A stretch of DNA of 33,989 bases from NCBI RefSeq assembly GCF_006228125.1, contig NZ_VDFY01000164.1, positions 1 through 33,989 of the forward strand. Reading direction: 5' to 3'. Shown here piece by piece: positions 1-11,100 of the stretch; within the stretch, counting starts at the first letter, position 1, and each line of letters starts with the position of its first letter. The position numbers and the translations under genes are program-made. The DNA is from Micromonospora orduensis. GTDB taxonomy: Bacteria > Actinomycetota > Actinomycetes > Mycobacteriales > Micromonosporaceae. The notes beneath the pieces are model-generated. The model worked only from the letters and a program-made list of their open reading frames with translations. It had not been told where the DNA came from and did no database searches.

Positions 1-1
1 G

Positions 2-403
2 ACCACGCCCCCGCCCACCACGCCTCCGCCGGGCAGCGGCACCAACCTCAGCCTCGGTGCCGGCGCCGACGGCTCCAGCAAGGCCAGCGGCACGAGCTAC
101 GGCAACGTGCGCGACGGCAACCTCGGCACGTACTGGTCGCCCGCCGGGTCGACCGGCACGATCTCGATCAAGTGGGGTTCCGCCACCCGCGTCTCCCGCG
201 TGATCATCCGCGAGCCGTCCGGCACCCAGGGCTCCATCGGGTCCTGGCAGCTCGTCAACAACGACACAGGAACCGTCCTGGCTTCCGGAAGCGGGGCGGG
301 CGCCATCACCTTCGCCGCGACGTCATTGAGCAAGATCAATTTCACGATCACCAGCTCGGGTGGCGCGCCCCGGGTCGGCGAGTTCGAGACGTACGCCAGC
401 TGA
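2..403 (+). CDS. C-terminal part of a secreted protein with a discoidin/CBM-like module (5' end outside window)
   Basis: The reading frame is open from the first bases of the window and ends at TGA 401-403. It begins with a Thr/Pro linker (TTPPPTTPPPGSG), typical of actinobacterial secreted glycan-active enzymes, followed by a roughly 115-residue beta-rich module. The module has TNLSLG near its start, DGNLGTYWSP, and a VSRVIIREP strand, which is the pattern of F5/8-type C (discoidin-like) carbohydrate-binding domains. The end EFETYAS is the usual terminal strand of such modules. The catalytic part is upstream of the window, so the enzyme activity cannot be named. It is probably a polysaccharide lyase or glycoside hydrolase (inference). 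The gene is followed directly by a strong hairpin. Confidence 0.8.
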   Translation, partial: TTPPPTTPPPGSGTNLSLGAGADGSSKASGTSYGNVRDGNLGTYWSPAGSTGTISIKWGSATRVSRVIIREPSGTQGSIGSWQLVNNDTGTVLASGSGAGAITFAATSLSKINFTITSSGGAPRVGEFETYAS

Positions 404-415
404 CCGAAGCGGACG

Positions 416-457
416 GTGCGGCCCTGACCCGGCGGTCCTCGCTGGTCAGGGCCGCAC
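416..457 (+). terminator. Hairpin terminator after the CBM-like gene
   Basis: This is a perfect 14-bp inverted repeat: gtgcggccctgacc at 416-429 pairs with ggtcagggccgcac at 444-457, with a 14-nt loop. It begins 13 nt past the stop codon of the upstream gene. There is no U-tract, as is usual in actinobacteria. Confidence 0.75.
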
Positions 458-602
458 CTGCGCGGGGGATCGTGGCCCGACCGGGCTCGCGCGTGCGGGA
501 ACCGTCCACCGGTTTGCCCCCGAAACGCGGGGGTAGGGACACCGGTGCTTCGGGCGGTGCCGGGGCGGAATGTCCGGCAGCACGCTGGTCCAGGAGGCAG
601 TC

Positions 603-1751
603 ATGCGCGCAATGGTCTACCGCGGTCCGTACCGGGTGCGGGTGCAGGAGAAGGACCGCCCCACCATCGAGCACCCCAACGACGCCATCGTGCGGGTGAC
701 GCGGGCCGCGATCTGCGGGTCCGACCTGCACCTCTACCACGGGATGATGCCCGACACCCGGGTCGGGATGACCTTCGGTCACGAGTTCATCGGCGTGGTC
801 GACGAGGTGGGATCGTCGGTGCGGAACCTCAAGCCCGGTGACCGCGTGATGGTCCCCTTCAACGTGTACTGCGGCTCCTGCTACTTCTGCGCCCGGGGCC
901 TGTTCAGCAACTGCCACAACGTCAACCCCAACGCGACAGCCGTGGGCGGCATCTACGGCTACTCGCACACCTGCGGCGGCTACGACGGCGGCCAGGCCGA
1001 GTTCGTCCGCGTGCCGTTCGCCGACGTCGGCCCCAGCCCGATTCCCGAGTGGATGGACGACGACGACGCCGTCCTGCTCACCGACGCGCTCGCCACCGGC
1101 TACTTCGGCGCGCAGCTCGGCGACATCGTCGAGGGTGACGTGGTCGTGGTCTTCGGCGCCGGCCCGGTGGGTCTGTTCGCCGCCAAGTCGGCCTGGCTGA
1201 TGGGCGCCGGCCGGGTCATCGTCGTCGACCACCTCGACTACCGGCTGGAGAAGGCGGCGTCGTTCGCCCACGCCGAGACCTGCAACTTCGCCGAGTACGA
1301 CGACATCGTCGTGCACCTCAAGAAGATCACCGACCACCTCGGCGCGGACGTGGTCATCGACGCGGTCGGCGCCGAGGCGGACGGCAACTTCCTGCAACAC
1401 GTCACCGCCACGAAGCTCAAGCTCCAGGGCGGCTCCCCGGTGGCCCTCAACTGGGCGATCGACTCGGTCCGCAAGGGCGGCACGATCTCGGTCATGGGCG
1501 CGTACGGGCCGATGTTCAGCGCCGTGAAGTTCGGCGACGCGCTGAACAAGGGTCTGACCCTGCGGATGAACCAGTGCCCGGTGAAGAGGCAGTGGCCCCG
1601 CCTGTTCGAGCACATCCGCAACGGCTACCTCAAGCCCAGCGACATCGTGACCCACCGGATCCCGCTGGAACACGTCGCGGAGGCGTACCACATCTTCTCC
1701 GCCAAGCTCGACGGCTGCATCAAGCCGATCATCGTCCCGAACGCCGCCTGA
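603..1751 (+). CDS. Zinc-dependent alcohol dehydrogenase (formaldehyde dehydrogenase-like MDR family)
   Basis: This is a 382-residue cytosolic medium-chain dehydrogenase that should oxidise an alcohol or aldehyde adduct with NAD(P). Visible motifs are the catalytic-zinc ligands C38 and H60-E61 (GHEFIGVV), structural-zinc cysteines C90, C93, C96 and C104, and the Rossmann motif GAGPVG at 185-190 ending in VVD. The extended C-terminal half with a DAVGAE segment and an insertion around LQHV resembles glutathione-independent formaldehyde dehydrogenase-type members. I chose ATG 603 because AGGAGG lies at 592-597 with good spacing; an in-frame upstream ATG at 570 lacks such a site. The next gene starts 19 nt downstream, so the two are probably cotranscribed. 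The substrate cannot be read from the sequence. Confidence 0.9.
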   Translation: MRAMVYRGPYRVRVQEKDRPTIEHPNDAIVRVTRAAICGSDLHLYHGMMPDTRVGMTFGHEFIGVVDEVGSSVRNLKPGDRVMVPFNVYCGSCYFCARGLFSNCHNVNPNATAVGGIYGYSHTCGGYDGGQAEFVRVPFADVGPSPIPEWMDDDDAVLLTDALATGYFGAQLGDIVEGDVVVVFGAGPVGLFAAKSAWLMGAGRVIVVDHLDYRLEKAASFAHAETCNFAEYDDIVVHLKKITDHLGADVVIDAVGAEADGNFLQHVTATKLKLQGGSPVALNWAIDSVRKGGTISVMGAYGPMFSAVKFGDALNKGLTLRMNQCPVKRQWPRLFEHIRNGYLKPSDIVTHRIPLEHVAEAYHIFSAKLDGCIKPIIVPNAA

Positions 1752-1770
1752 CCGACCGGGGAGAGCCGCC

Positions 1771-2346
1771 ATGCCCTACACGCCGGACAAGCCGAAGCTG
1801 GCCGAATCCACCGACGAGCTGCGTGCTCGTATCCCCGGATGGGGTGCCGACCTCGACCCCCGGGACCGCCCCTCGGTGCCGAAGGAGCGGTTCGACCCGG
1901 GCCTCAACGGCGCCCACTGGGAGTTCCCGCAGCGGCAGCCGGAGAAGTGGCCGCGGGAGATGTCGATCGAGCACGAGTTCCTCACCCCGGTCTTCGGCAC
2001 CTCGTGCCCACCCCGAGGGCTCTCCGGCGTGATCCGCCGGTACTCCTACCGGACGTACAGCGAGGCTCGGGCGGCACACTGGCTGCTCCTGCTCGCGGCG
2101 GACCGGGTGGACGCCGTGGAGAGCACCCTGCGCTCGATGCTGACCCGGCACCCGGACAACCCGGTCACCGAGACCGGCGTCCTGAGCGAGTTCACCCACC
2201 ACGGCCTCTCCTCGCGCCTGCGCGGCAAGCGGGTGGACCGGGTGCACCACCCGCTGGACCCGGTCGTCGTCGCGGCGCCGTGGGTGCTTGCCGGAGGCGT
2301 CGCGTACCTGGCCGCCCGGCGGGTCGTTCGGCGCAGGAGGGGCTGA
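1771..2346 (+). CDS. Hypothetical protein with one C-terminal membrane helix
   Basis: I do not recognise a characterised family for this 191-residue protein. The N-terminal half is polar and proline/tryptophan-rich (GAHWEFPQRQPEKWPRE). The middle is helical and the C-terminus has one hydrophobic stretch at about residues 165-183 followed by RRVVRRRRG, so it looks tail-anchored with the positive end in the cytoplasm. GGGGAGAG at 1758-1765 supports ATG 1771. It lies 19 nt behind the zinc dehydrogenase and probably shares its transcript, which suggests a related role such as anchoring or stress handling of the same substrate (inference only). Confidence 0.75.
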   Translation: MPYTPDKPKLAESTDELRARIPGWGADLDPRDRPSVPKERFDPGLNGAHWEFPQRQPEKWPREMSIEHEFLTPVFGTSCPPRGLSGVIRRYSYRTYSEARAAHWLLLLAADRVDAVESTLRSMLTRHPDNPVTETGVLSEFTHHGLSSRLRGKRVDRVHHPLDPVVVAAPWVLAGGVAYLAARRVVRRRRG

Positions 2347-2392
2347 TCGGGCACGATCGGCAGGAAACGGGCGCGACGAGATTCCGCGAAAT

Positions 2393-5158
<2,766 letters not shown>

Positions 5159-5171
5159 CAGTCACACCGAC

Positions 5172-5209
5172 GAGCCCCGGCCGATCCCGCGAAGGATCGA
5201 CCGGGGCTC
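5172..5209. terminator. Terminator hairpin between katG and the convergent propeller gene
   Basis: GAGCCCCGGCCGATCC (5172-5187) pairs with GGATCGACCGGGGCTC (5194-5209) with one mismatch and a 6-nt loop. It lies between the stop codons of two convergent genes and could serve both strands. Confidence 0.75.
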
Positions 5210-5237
5210 CTCGGCGTACACGCACCCGCCGGACTGC

Positions 5238-6170
5238 TCAGCGGGCGCGGACGGCGACGACCGAGTACGGCGTGGTAGGGGTCGGGGGTGTCGAGAAGCG
5301 GGCGTTGGGCAGGTAGAGCCGACCCAGTGCCGGGGCGACGGTGGTGGGCACGTCGAAGTTCGGGTCGGTGATGGTGCCGGTGACCGTTCCGGCGGTGCCG
5401 GCGCGGTTCAGCGTGACCACCGCGATCTGGTTGAGGCGGTTCTGTACGACGTACAGGGTGCGGCCGATCAGCAGCAGCCCGTCGCCGTTGGTGAAGGTGT
5501 AGCCGGGAACGTCGACGACTGTGGTGGCGCCCGTCGCCGGGTCGACCCGGAACAGCGTGCCGGTGGTCGACTGCACGACGATCAACGCTCTGCCGTCCGG
5601 CGTGGTGACGATGCCGTTGAGGTTGACGCCGGTGCCGACCTGCTCGTACGCGCCGGTCAGCGCGATGGTGGTGAACCCGTCGGCGGGCGGCAGCGCGCCA
5701 CCGCGGCCGAGCGGAAGCCGGTAGAGCACCGGTCGGTTGGAGTCGGTGAAGTACGCGGCCTCGCGGGTCAGGACGACGTCGTTGACGAACGTCGGGGCGG
5801 TGGCGAACTGGTAGCTCGCCAGCACCTCGCCGGTGCGGGTGTCAAGAACTCGGGCGTCGCCGGCGGTGCCGCCGGAGACGAACAGCCGACCGCGCGGGTC
5901 GACCTTCAGGCCGAGCGACGGGGTGCCGGTGGGTGCGCCGATCGTCGCGCCCTGTCCGGTGCGCAGGTCGACCCGGTAGATGGCGCCGGTGGCGCGGGAG
6001 CCGAGGTACGCGTACTGGCCGGCGGTGGCGATGCCCTCGGGCTGGAACCCGTCGGGCAGCGCGATGACGGCGGGCGGTCGACCTGTGCCGTGCGCCTGCG
6101 CGGGGGCGGCAGTGGTCAGTAGTGCGGCGCTCAGGACGACGCCGAGGGCGGTCCGGAGAGGACGGTTCAC
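5238..6170 (-). CDS. Secreted SMP-30/gluconolactonase-like beta-propeller protein
   Basis: This 310-residue protein has a Sec signal peptide: a basic start MNRPLR, a hydrophobic core and AQA cleavage at about residue 26. The mature part is a series of blades with repeated patterns of the type PDGRALIVV, GRLFVSGG, TLYVVQN and GRLYLPN, alternating with turns such as VDPATG and LDTRTG. This is characteristic of SMP-30/NHL-like six-bladed propellers. Several related folds hydrolyse lactones, but no catalytic metal site can be assigned here, so the function stays open. The start is GTG at 6168-6170, with AAGGAG (6175-6180, minus strand) four nucleotides upstream. The gene is divergent from the repeat protein at 6386. 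Confidence 0.82.
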   Translation of the reverse strand: MNRPLRTALGVVLSAALLTTAAPAQAHGTGRPPAVIALPDGFQPEGIATAGQYAYLGSRATGAIYRVDLRTGQGATIGAPTGTPSLGLKVDPRGRLFVSGGTAGDARVLDTRTGEVLASYQFATAPTFVNDVVLTREAAYFTDSNRPVLYRLPLGRGGALPPADGFTTIALTGAYEQVGTGVNLNGIVTTPDGRALIVVQSTTGTLFRVDPATGATTVVDVPGYTFTNGDGLLLIGRTLYVVQNRLNQIAVVTLNRAGTAGTVTGTITDPNFDVPTTVAPALGRLYLPNARFSTPPTPTTPYSVVAVRAR

Positions 6171-6385
6171 TGTGCTCCTTCCGGGCGGGCTGGGAACGCG
6201 CCCGCCACGATCACTGGGGCCAGGACCTTCCCCACTGTACGACCGCCGAGGGGAGCCCGCCGGGGGCGAACGAGGTGCCCCCAGCCCGGGACGCGTCGGG
6301 GTTCGCGCGCCGAATCCCGGGTCGCACCGCTTCGACCATCGTCAGTGCCCTGGTCGGGCTCGCGACGCCTCAGCAGGTCAGTGAC

Positions 6386-7306
6386 ATGATTGCGTCCATG
6401 GGAAAGCAGCAGGACGTCGGCGGGTCCGACCGTCACAGCGGGTCAGGTACCACCGGCGAACGTGCGATCGAGGGTGGCGTCGACGCGCGGCTCGCCCTCG
6501 CGCAGGATCCCGCAACACCACAGATGACCCTTTTCGACCTGGCGTCCGACCCGTCGGCGGCGGTCCGTAGGGCGGTCGCGTCGCGGGCCGACGCTCCCGC
6601 CCAGGCACTGCGCCCGCTGACCCGGGACCATGACCGTGGGGTACGGGAGGCCGTGGCGAGAAACCCCTCGGCGTCGATCGCGAACCTGTTGCGGCTCGTC
6701 AAGGACGCCGACCGCTGGGTCCGCTGGGCGGTCGCCGGCAACCCGGCGTGTGACGAGTCGGTTCGTCGGGTGATGTCGGAGGCGGCGGACAAGGAGCTTC
6801 GCGGCCTCCTCGCCGAGTCGCGCGAGTTGGAGCCCGAGCTGGCCGCCAGGTTGATCGAGGACGTCTCACCCGAGGTGCGGGAACGGCTCGCCACCCACAC
6901 CCAGGACCCCGACGTGATCACCGCGCTGCTTGCTGATCGCACCGCCCGTGTCCGTAAGGGGCTCGCCCGCAATCCGCGGACCACCGCCGAGCAGCGCAGC
7001 GCGCTCGCCCAGGACCCGGTGGTCGACGTCCGTGTCGCCCTGGTCGGTGCGGTCGAGCTGGAGGACGCGGATCTGGCCCGCCTGGTGGACGACCGTTCCG
7101 TGCAGGTCCGACTGGCGCTGGCGAAATCCGAGGTCGTTCCGGCGCACATCCGGCAGGCCCTCGGGCGCGATCCCGACGAGATGGTGGCCAGCGCGGCCCG
7201 GGACTTCCGCCCGGCGTCGGCCAGATCCGCAGCGGTACGGGCTCCGCGCATCGGCCACCGGCCGTCCGGCAGCGGCAGACGCCGACCGGGCGGCGCCGCG
7301 CGCTGA
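6386..7306 (+). CDS. LRV/HEAT-like repeat protein
   Basis: This 306-residue soluble protein is built from roughly 22-26-residue alpha-helical repeats with the signature LA.DP...VR.A.A.N....... (for example LASDPSAAVRRAVASRADAP, VREAVARNPSA, VRWAVAGNPA, VRKGLARNPRT, VRLALAKSEV). Such leucine-rich-repeat-variant or HEAT-like solenoids bind other proteins. No enzymatic motif is seen. The C-terminus is a basic, disordered tail rich in Arg, Gly and Pro. Start choice is weak: ATG 6386 has only AGGT upstream, and ATG 6398, four codons later, has no ribosome-binding site. A hairpin follows the stop codon. The partner is unknown. Confidence 0.8.
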   Translation: MIASMGKQQDVGGSDRHSGSGTTGERAIEGGVDARLALAQDPATPQMTLFDLASDPSAAVRRAVASRADAPAQALRPLTRDHDRGVREAVARNPSASIANLLRLVKDADRWVRWAVAGNPACDESVRRVMSEAADKELRGLLAESRELEPELAARLIEDVSPEVRERLATHTQDPDVITALLADRTARVRKGLARNPRTTAEQRSALAQDPVVDVRVALVGAVELEDADLARLVDDRSVQVRLALAKSEVVPAHIRQALGRDPDEMVASAARDFRPASARSAAVRAPRIGHRPSGSGRRRPGGAAR

Positions 7307-7333
7307 GGCGGACGCGAGTCGCGGCGTCTGCCT
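7306..7333 (+). terminator. Hairpin after the repeat-protein gene
   Basis: AGGCGGACGC (7306-7315) pairs with GCGTCTGCCT (7324-7333), 10 bp with one G-U pair and an 8-nt loop, starting at the stop codon. Confidence 0.5.
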
Positions 7334-7540
7334 TGCCGGCCCGGTCAACCCGAGCGGGGATTTTCGAGTCGACCGAATGGTGGACGCCCGGGAACTTTTC
7401 CGCGCCGGCCCCCGACAACCAGGATGCGCGGCCGACCGGCGGCGCTTCGACGACGGCATGGCGGACCGAGGACGTGACCTGATGAGGGTTTTTCCGCTCG
7501 CGCGTGGCACCGCCGTGGGCGCCACACGGTGGAGTGGCCG

Positions 7541-8119
7541 GTGGTGAAGGGCGCCACCGACGACGACCAGGTGACCCGGTGGGCGCAGGAGGCGGGTCAG
7601 GGCGATCGGGAGGCCGGCGCCGCGTTCGTGCGGGCGCTACAGGGTCAGGTCCGAGGGTTCCTGTCGCACCTCGCCGGCCCGGCCGAGGCCGACGACCTGA
7701 CCCAGGAGACGTTCCTGCGCGCGTTTCGCAGCCTGCCCCGCTTCGCCGGCCGTTCCTCGGCCCGAACCTGGGTGTTCACCATCGCCCGACGCGTCGCTGT
7801 GGACCATGTCCGCGCCGTGGTGGCCCGGCCGAGGACGGCGACGGTGCCGGACTGGCAGTCGGCGGCCGAGGCCGCGGGCGCGGTCACCGCCGGCGCCGAC
7901 GACGGTGTGACCCTGCATCACCTGATCGCCGGCCTGAGCCGGGAACGTCGTGAGGCGTTCGTCGCCACCCAGGTGCTCGGACTGTCGTACGTCGAGGCGG
8001 CGGACGTGTGCCAGTGCCCGGTCGGCACGATCCGCTCCCGGGTCGCCCGGGCCCGCGAGGATCTCGTGGCGGCCTGGCAGGCCGACGGACCCGGGACCCG
8101 CGGGCAGCGAACCGGTTGA
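7541..8119 (+). CDS. sigC: ECF RNA polymerase sigma factor, SigC-like
   Basis: This is a 192-residue group 4 sigma factor. Region 2 carries ADDLTQETFLRAF and SSARTWVFTIARRVAVDH. Region 4 carries LSYVEAADVCQCPVGTIRSRVARARE, ending in the usual recognition helix. These two stretches follow the mycobacterial SigC sequence very closely as I remember it, including the CPVGTIRSRVARAR end. I chose GTG 7541 because GGTGGAG at 7528-7534 precedes it and the resulting N-terminus matches the SigC length; GTG 7529 and GTG 7544 are in-frame alternatives. No anti-sigma gene or zinc-binding regulator follows. The next gene is convergent, so this is an orphan ECF factor, as SigC is elsewhere. Confidence 0.88.
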   Translation: MVKGATDDDQVTRWAQEAGQGDREAGAAFVRALQGQVRGFLSHLAGPAEADDLTQETFLRAFRSLPRFAGRSSARTWVFTIARRVAVDHVRAVVARPRTATVPDWQSAAEAAGAVTAGADDGVTLHHLIAGLSRERREAFVATQVLGLSYVEAADVCQCPVGTIRSRVARAREDLVAAWQADGPGTRGQRTG

Positions 8120-8134
8120 GCGATGGCCCCGCCG

Positions 8135-8161
8135 GGCGGCCAGCCGATGCGGCTGACCGCC
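8135..8161. terminator. Terminator hairpin between convergent sigC and carboxylase genes
   Basis: GGCGGCCAGCCG (8135-8146) pairs with CGGCTGACCGCC (8150-8161), 12 bp with one mismatch and a 3-nt loop, placed between the two stop codons. Confidence 0.6.
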
Positions 8162-8179
8162 GGACGGGTCGGGTGCGCG

Positions 8180-11100
8180 TTATCCCAGCCGGGTCTCGAT
8201 GGCCTCGATGATCCGCGGACGCAGTTCGGCGGCGCGGATGACGGCGTCCACCGAGCCGACCTCGACGGCCCGCTGGATGTTGTGCACCCGGTCGAACTCC
8301 GTGGCCACCTCGCCGAGCTTCTCCGCGCGCACCGACGAGCGCAGCTCGTCCAGTTCGGCGGTCAACGCGGCGCGTTCGGTGCCGGACGTGGCGGCGACGC
8401 GCGCCTCCAGGTCGCGTACCCGGGGGTCGGCCGCCGTACGGGCGTTGACGTCGGCGGAGAACACCACGGCGGCGGCGGGGGCGCCGCCGAGCACCGAGGC
8501 GAACGAGCCCTCCAGCGCCAGCACTGTCATGTTCGGGTTCAACGCCTTGGAGAACACCACGAAGGCTCCACCGTGGTAGCGCGAGATCACGCAGAAGACG
8601 ATGGGTCCGCGGAAGTTCACGATCGCCCGGCCGATCTCCGCGCCGTACTCCAACTGGAGCTTGCGCATCGACTCCGGTGAGCCGTCGAAGCCGGACAGGT
8701 TCGCCAGCACGACCAGGGGCCGGTTGCCGCTGGCCGCGTTGATGGCCCGCGCGGCCTTCTTCGACGACCGGGGGAACAGCGTGCCGGCCGTGTAGGTGTC
8801 CGGGCCGTCGGTGGGCGGGAAGCCGTGCCGGGGCACCGAGCGGGACTCGATGCCGAGCAGGCAGACCGGGATGCCACCGAGGTGGACGTCCTGCACGACG
8901 GCGGTGTCCGCGTCGGCCATGCCCGCCCAGCGTTCCAGCACCGGGTGGTCCTGGTCGGAGAGGGCTCGCATCACCGTACGGATGTCGAACGGCTTCTTGC
9001 GGTCCGGGTTGGCCTCGGCGGAGAAGATCTCGCCGACGGTGGCGAAGGCGCTGCCCGCCACGTCGTGCGGGAAGGCGGAGATGTCGCGGTCGGCCGGGTC
9101 GGTGGTGGTGGCGCGCCGGGGGGCGTCCTCGCCGGGCGCGACGTACGTGTGGTCGTAGTGCGCCATCAGCACGTCCCGGGCGGCGGTCAGGTTCGGCGCC
9201 CAGTACTGCGCCTGCCCGTTCGGCCCCATCACCCGGTCGTAGCCGCCGATGCCGAAGTTGTCCTCGGCGGAGACGCCACCGGAGAAGTCGAGGGACTGCT
9301 TGCCGGTGAGCACCATCGCCGAGTCCGGTGTCATCACCAGCACGCCCTTGGTGTGCATCAGCATCGTCGCCTCGGCGTTCCAGTACGGCTGCGCGCCGAC
9401 GTTGATGCCCGCGACCACGATGTTGATCTCACCGCCGGCCTGGGTGAACTCGACGATCCGCTTGAGGGCGGCGGCCACCCAGTCCATGTTCTCCGTGCCG
9501 GAGGTCATCGAGATCCGGGCGCCGGCGGACAGCGCCCACCACTCCAGGGGCACCCGCATCCGCTCCGCGAGGTCCAGGGCGGCGATGACCCGCCGGCACT
9601 CCGGCTCCGACAGGGCGCCCAGCGACTTCGTCGGGTCGCCGAGCAGCACCACCCGGGTGACACCCTGCGGGTACCGCTCGGTCGGCGTGGTGACGACACC
9701 GGCGACGATCGCGGCGCGGTTGCGCCCCTTCGGCCGGTCCACCGGCACCAGCGACGGAGCGCCGTCGGAGCCGGTTGTGGGCGGAGACGAGCACCGTCCA
9801 TCCTGCACGGCGTGCGTGTCGTCGAGGTCGTGCTCGACGAAGTCGCCGAGCCGGCCGGTCAGCTCGTACGGGTACACCGTGTTGCGGCTGCTCGCCCGCA
9901 GCACCTTCAGCCGGTACTCGTCGAGCGGCTCGACCGGCTCCACCGGCGGTTCGCCGACGGCCAGCTCCGCGCCGCCGGTGGCGTCGAAGGAGATCCGTAC
10001 GGCGATCTTGGTCAGCTCGCCGGTCCGGCGGTCCCGCTGGCGCGCGATGAACAGGATCTCCTCCAGCCCGGCGCCCACGGTCGTCGGGCGCACCCGCCCG
10101 GCGATCATCTCCATCTCCTCGCGGGTCAGCTCGCTCGGCGGCCAGACGTAGACCACGATCCGGTTGGTGTTGAACCGGGTCTTCGACGGCCGGCGCGACT
10201 GGGCGCGACGGATCGAGTCGAGGCAGGCGGCGATGGCGTCCTCGGTGGTGGGCAGCGCCACCAGCCGGCCGTCCTGCTCGCGCAGCTCGGTCAGGTCCCG
10301 TACCTGGGCGAACGCGACGAGGCGCTCGTCGGCCGGGTTCTCCCGCGCCACGCACTGGAAGAGGTAGACCTCCTCGTCCGACGACGGCAGCCGGGTCAGG
10401 TCGAACTTGTGCAGCCGCTCCAACTGCATCCGCTCGGCGATGTACGGGTGCAGGCCGCGGATCAGCCGGTCCTCGGCCATGGCGGCGCCGGACGGGCGGA
10501 ACGTGAAGTGGTGGTGCATGACGGCCCCGCCGCGACCCGCGACGGTGGCGGTGAGCCGGCGGACCTGCGGGGGCAGCGGGTGCGCGGTGATGACGGCGAG
10601 CAGCGCGGCGGCCATCGCGTCGAAGTCCTCCGGCTGGTTCTCCCAGCCGAGGTAGATGTCGGCGTCGACGGACTCCTCGCCGGTGGCCAGGTCGGCGAGC
10701 CCGCGCAGGGCGCGGTCCAACGCGTCGAAGCTCACCGCGGCGGAGACCACACTGGAGTCGGCGCGCTCGGCGACCACGAACGAGCAGTCGGCGACCGTGC
10801 GGGTGCGTACGCTGGTGAGCGCCTTGTTGCCGTAGTACCGGCGGGTGAGCACCTCCAGCATGACCGTGTTGTCGAGGTGGTCGCGGACGAGGCGCTGGCC
10901 GAGCAGCCGGACCAACGGTTCGGTGCTGCGGACCATCGCGGCGACGCGCTCGGCGCGGTCGGGCGAGTCCGGGTGGGCGTCCAGGTGCCGCAGGTGTCCA
11001 CGGACCTCGGCGTAGACGCGGGCGCGGTTGCGGCGCAGCAGCGGCTGGGCGAACCAGGCGAACACCACACCGCGGGCGAGGTCGGCGACGACCGGGAAGC

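Noticed and set aside
348..1772. Long open frame (474 codons) on the minus strand opposite the zinc dehydrogenase
   Set aside because: It mirrors the high-GC codon bias of the plus-strand gene, has a low-complexity Val/Asp/His/Arg composition and matches no protein pattern.
7370..7410. A possible ECF/SigC-type autoregulatory promoter before the sigma-factor gene (CCGAAT, GGGAACTTTT)
   Set aside because: No second element with CGT at the right spacing could be found.
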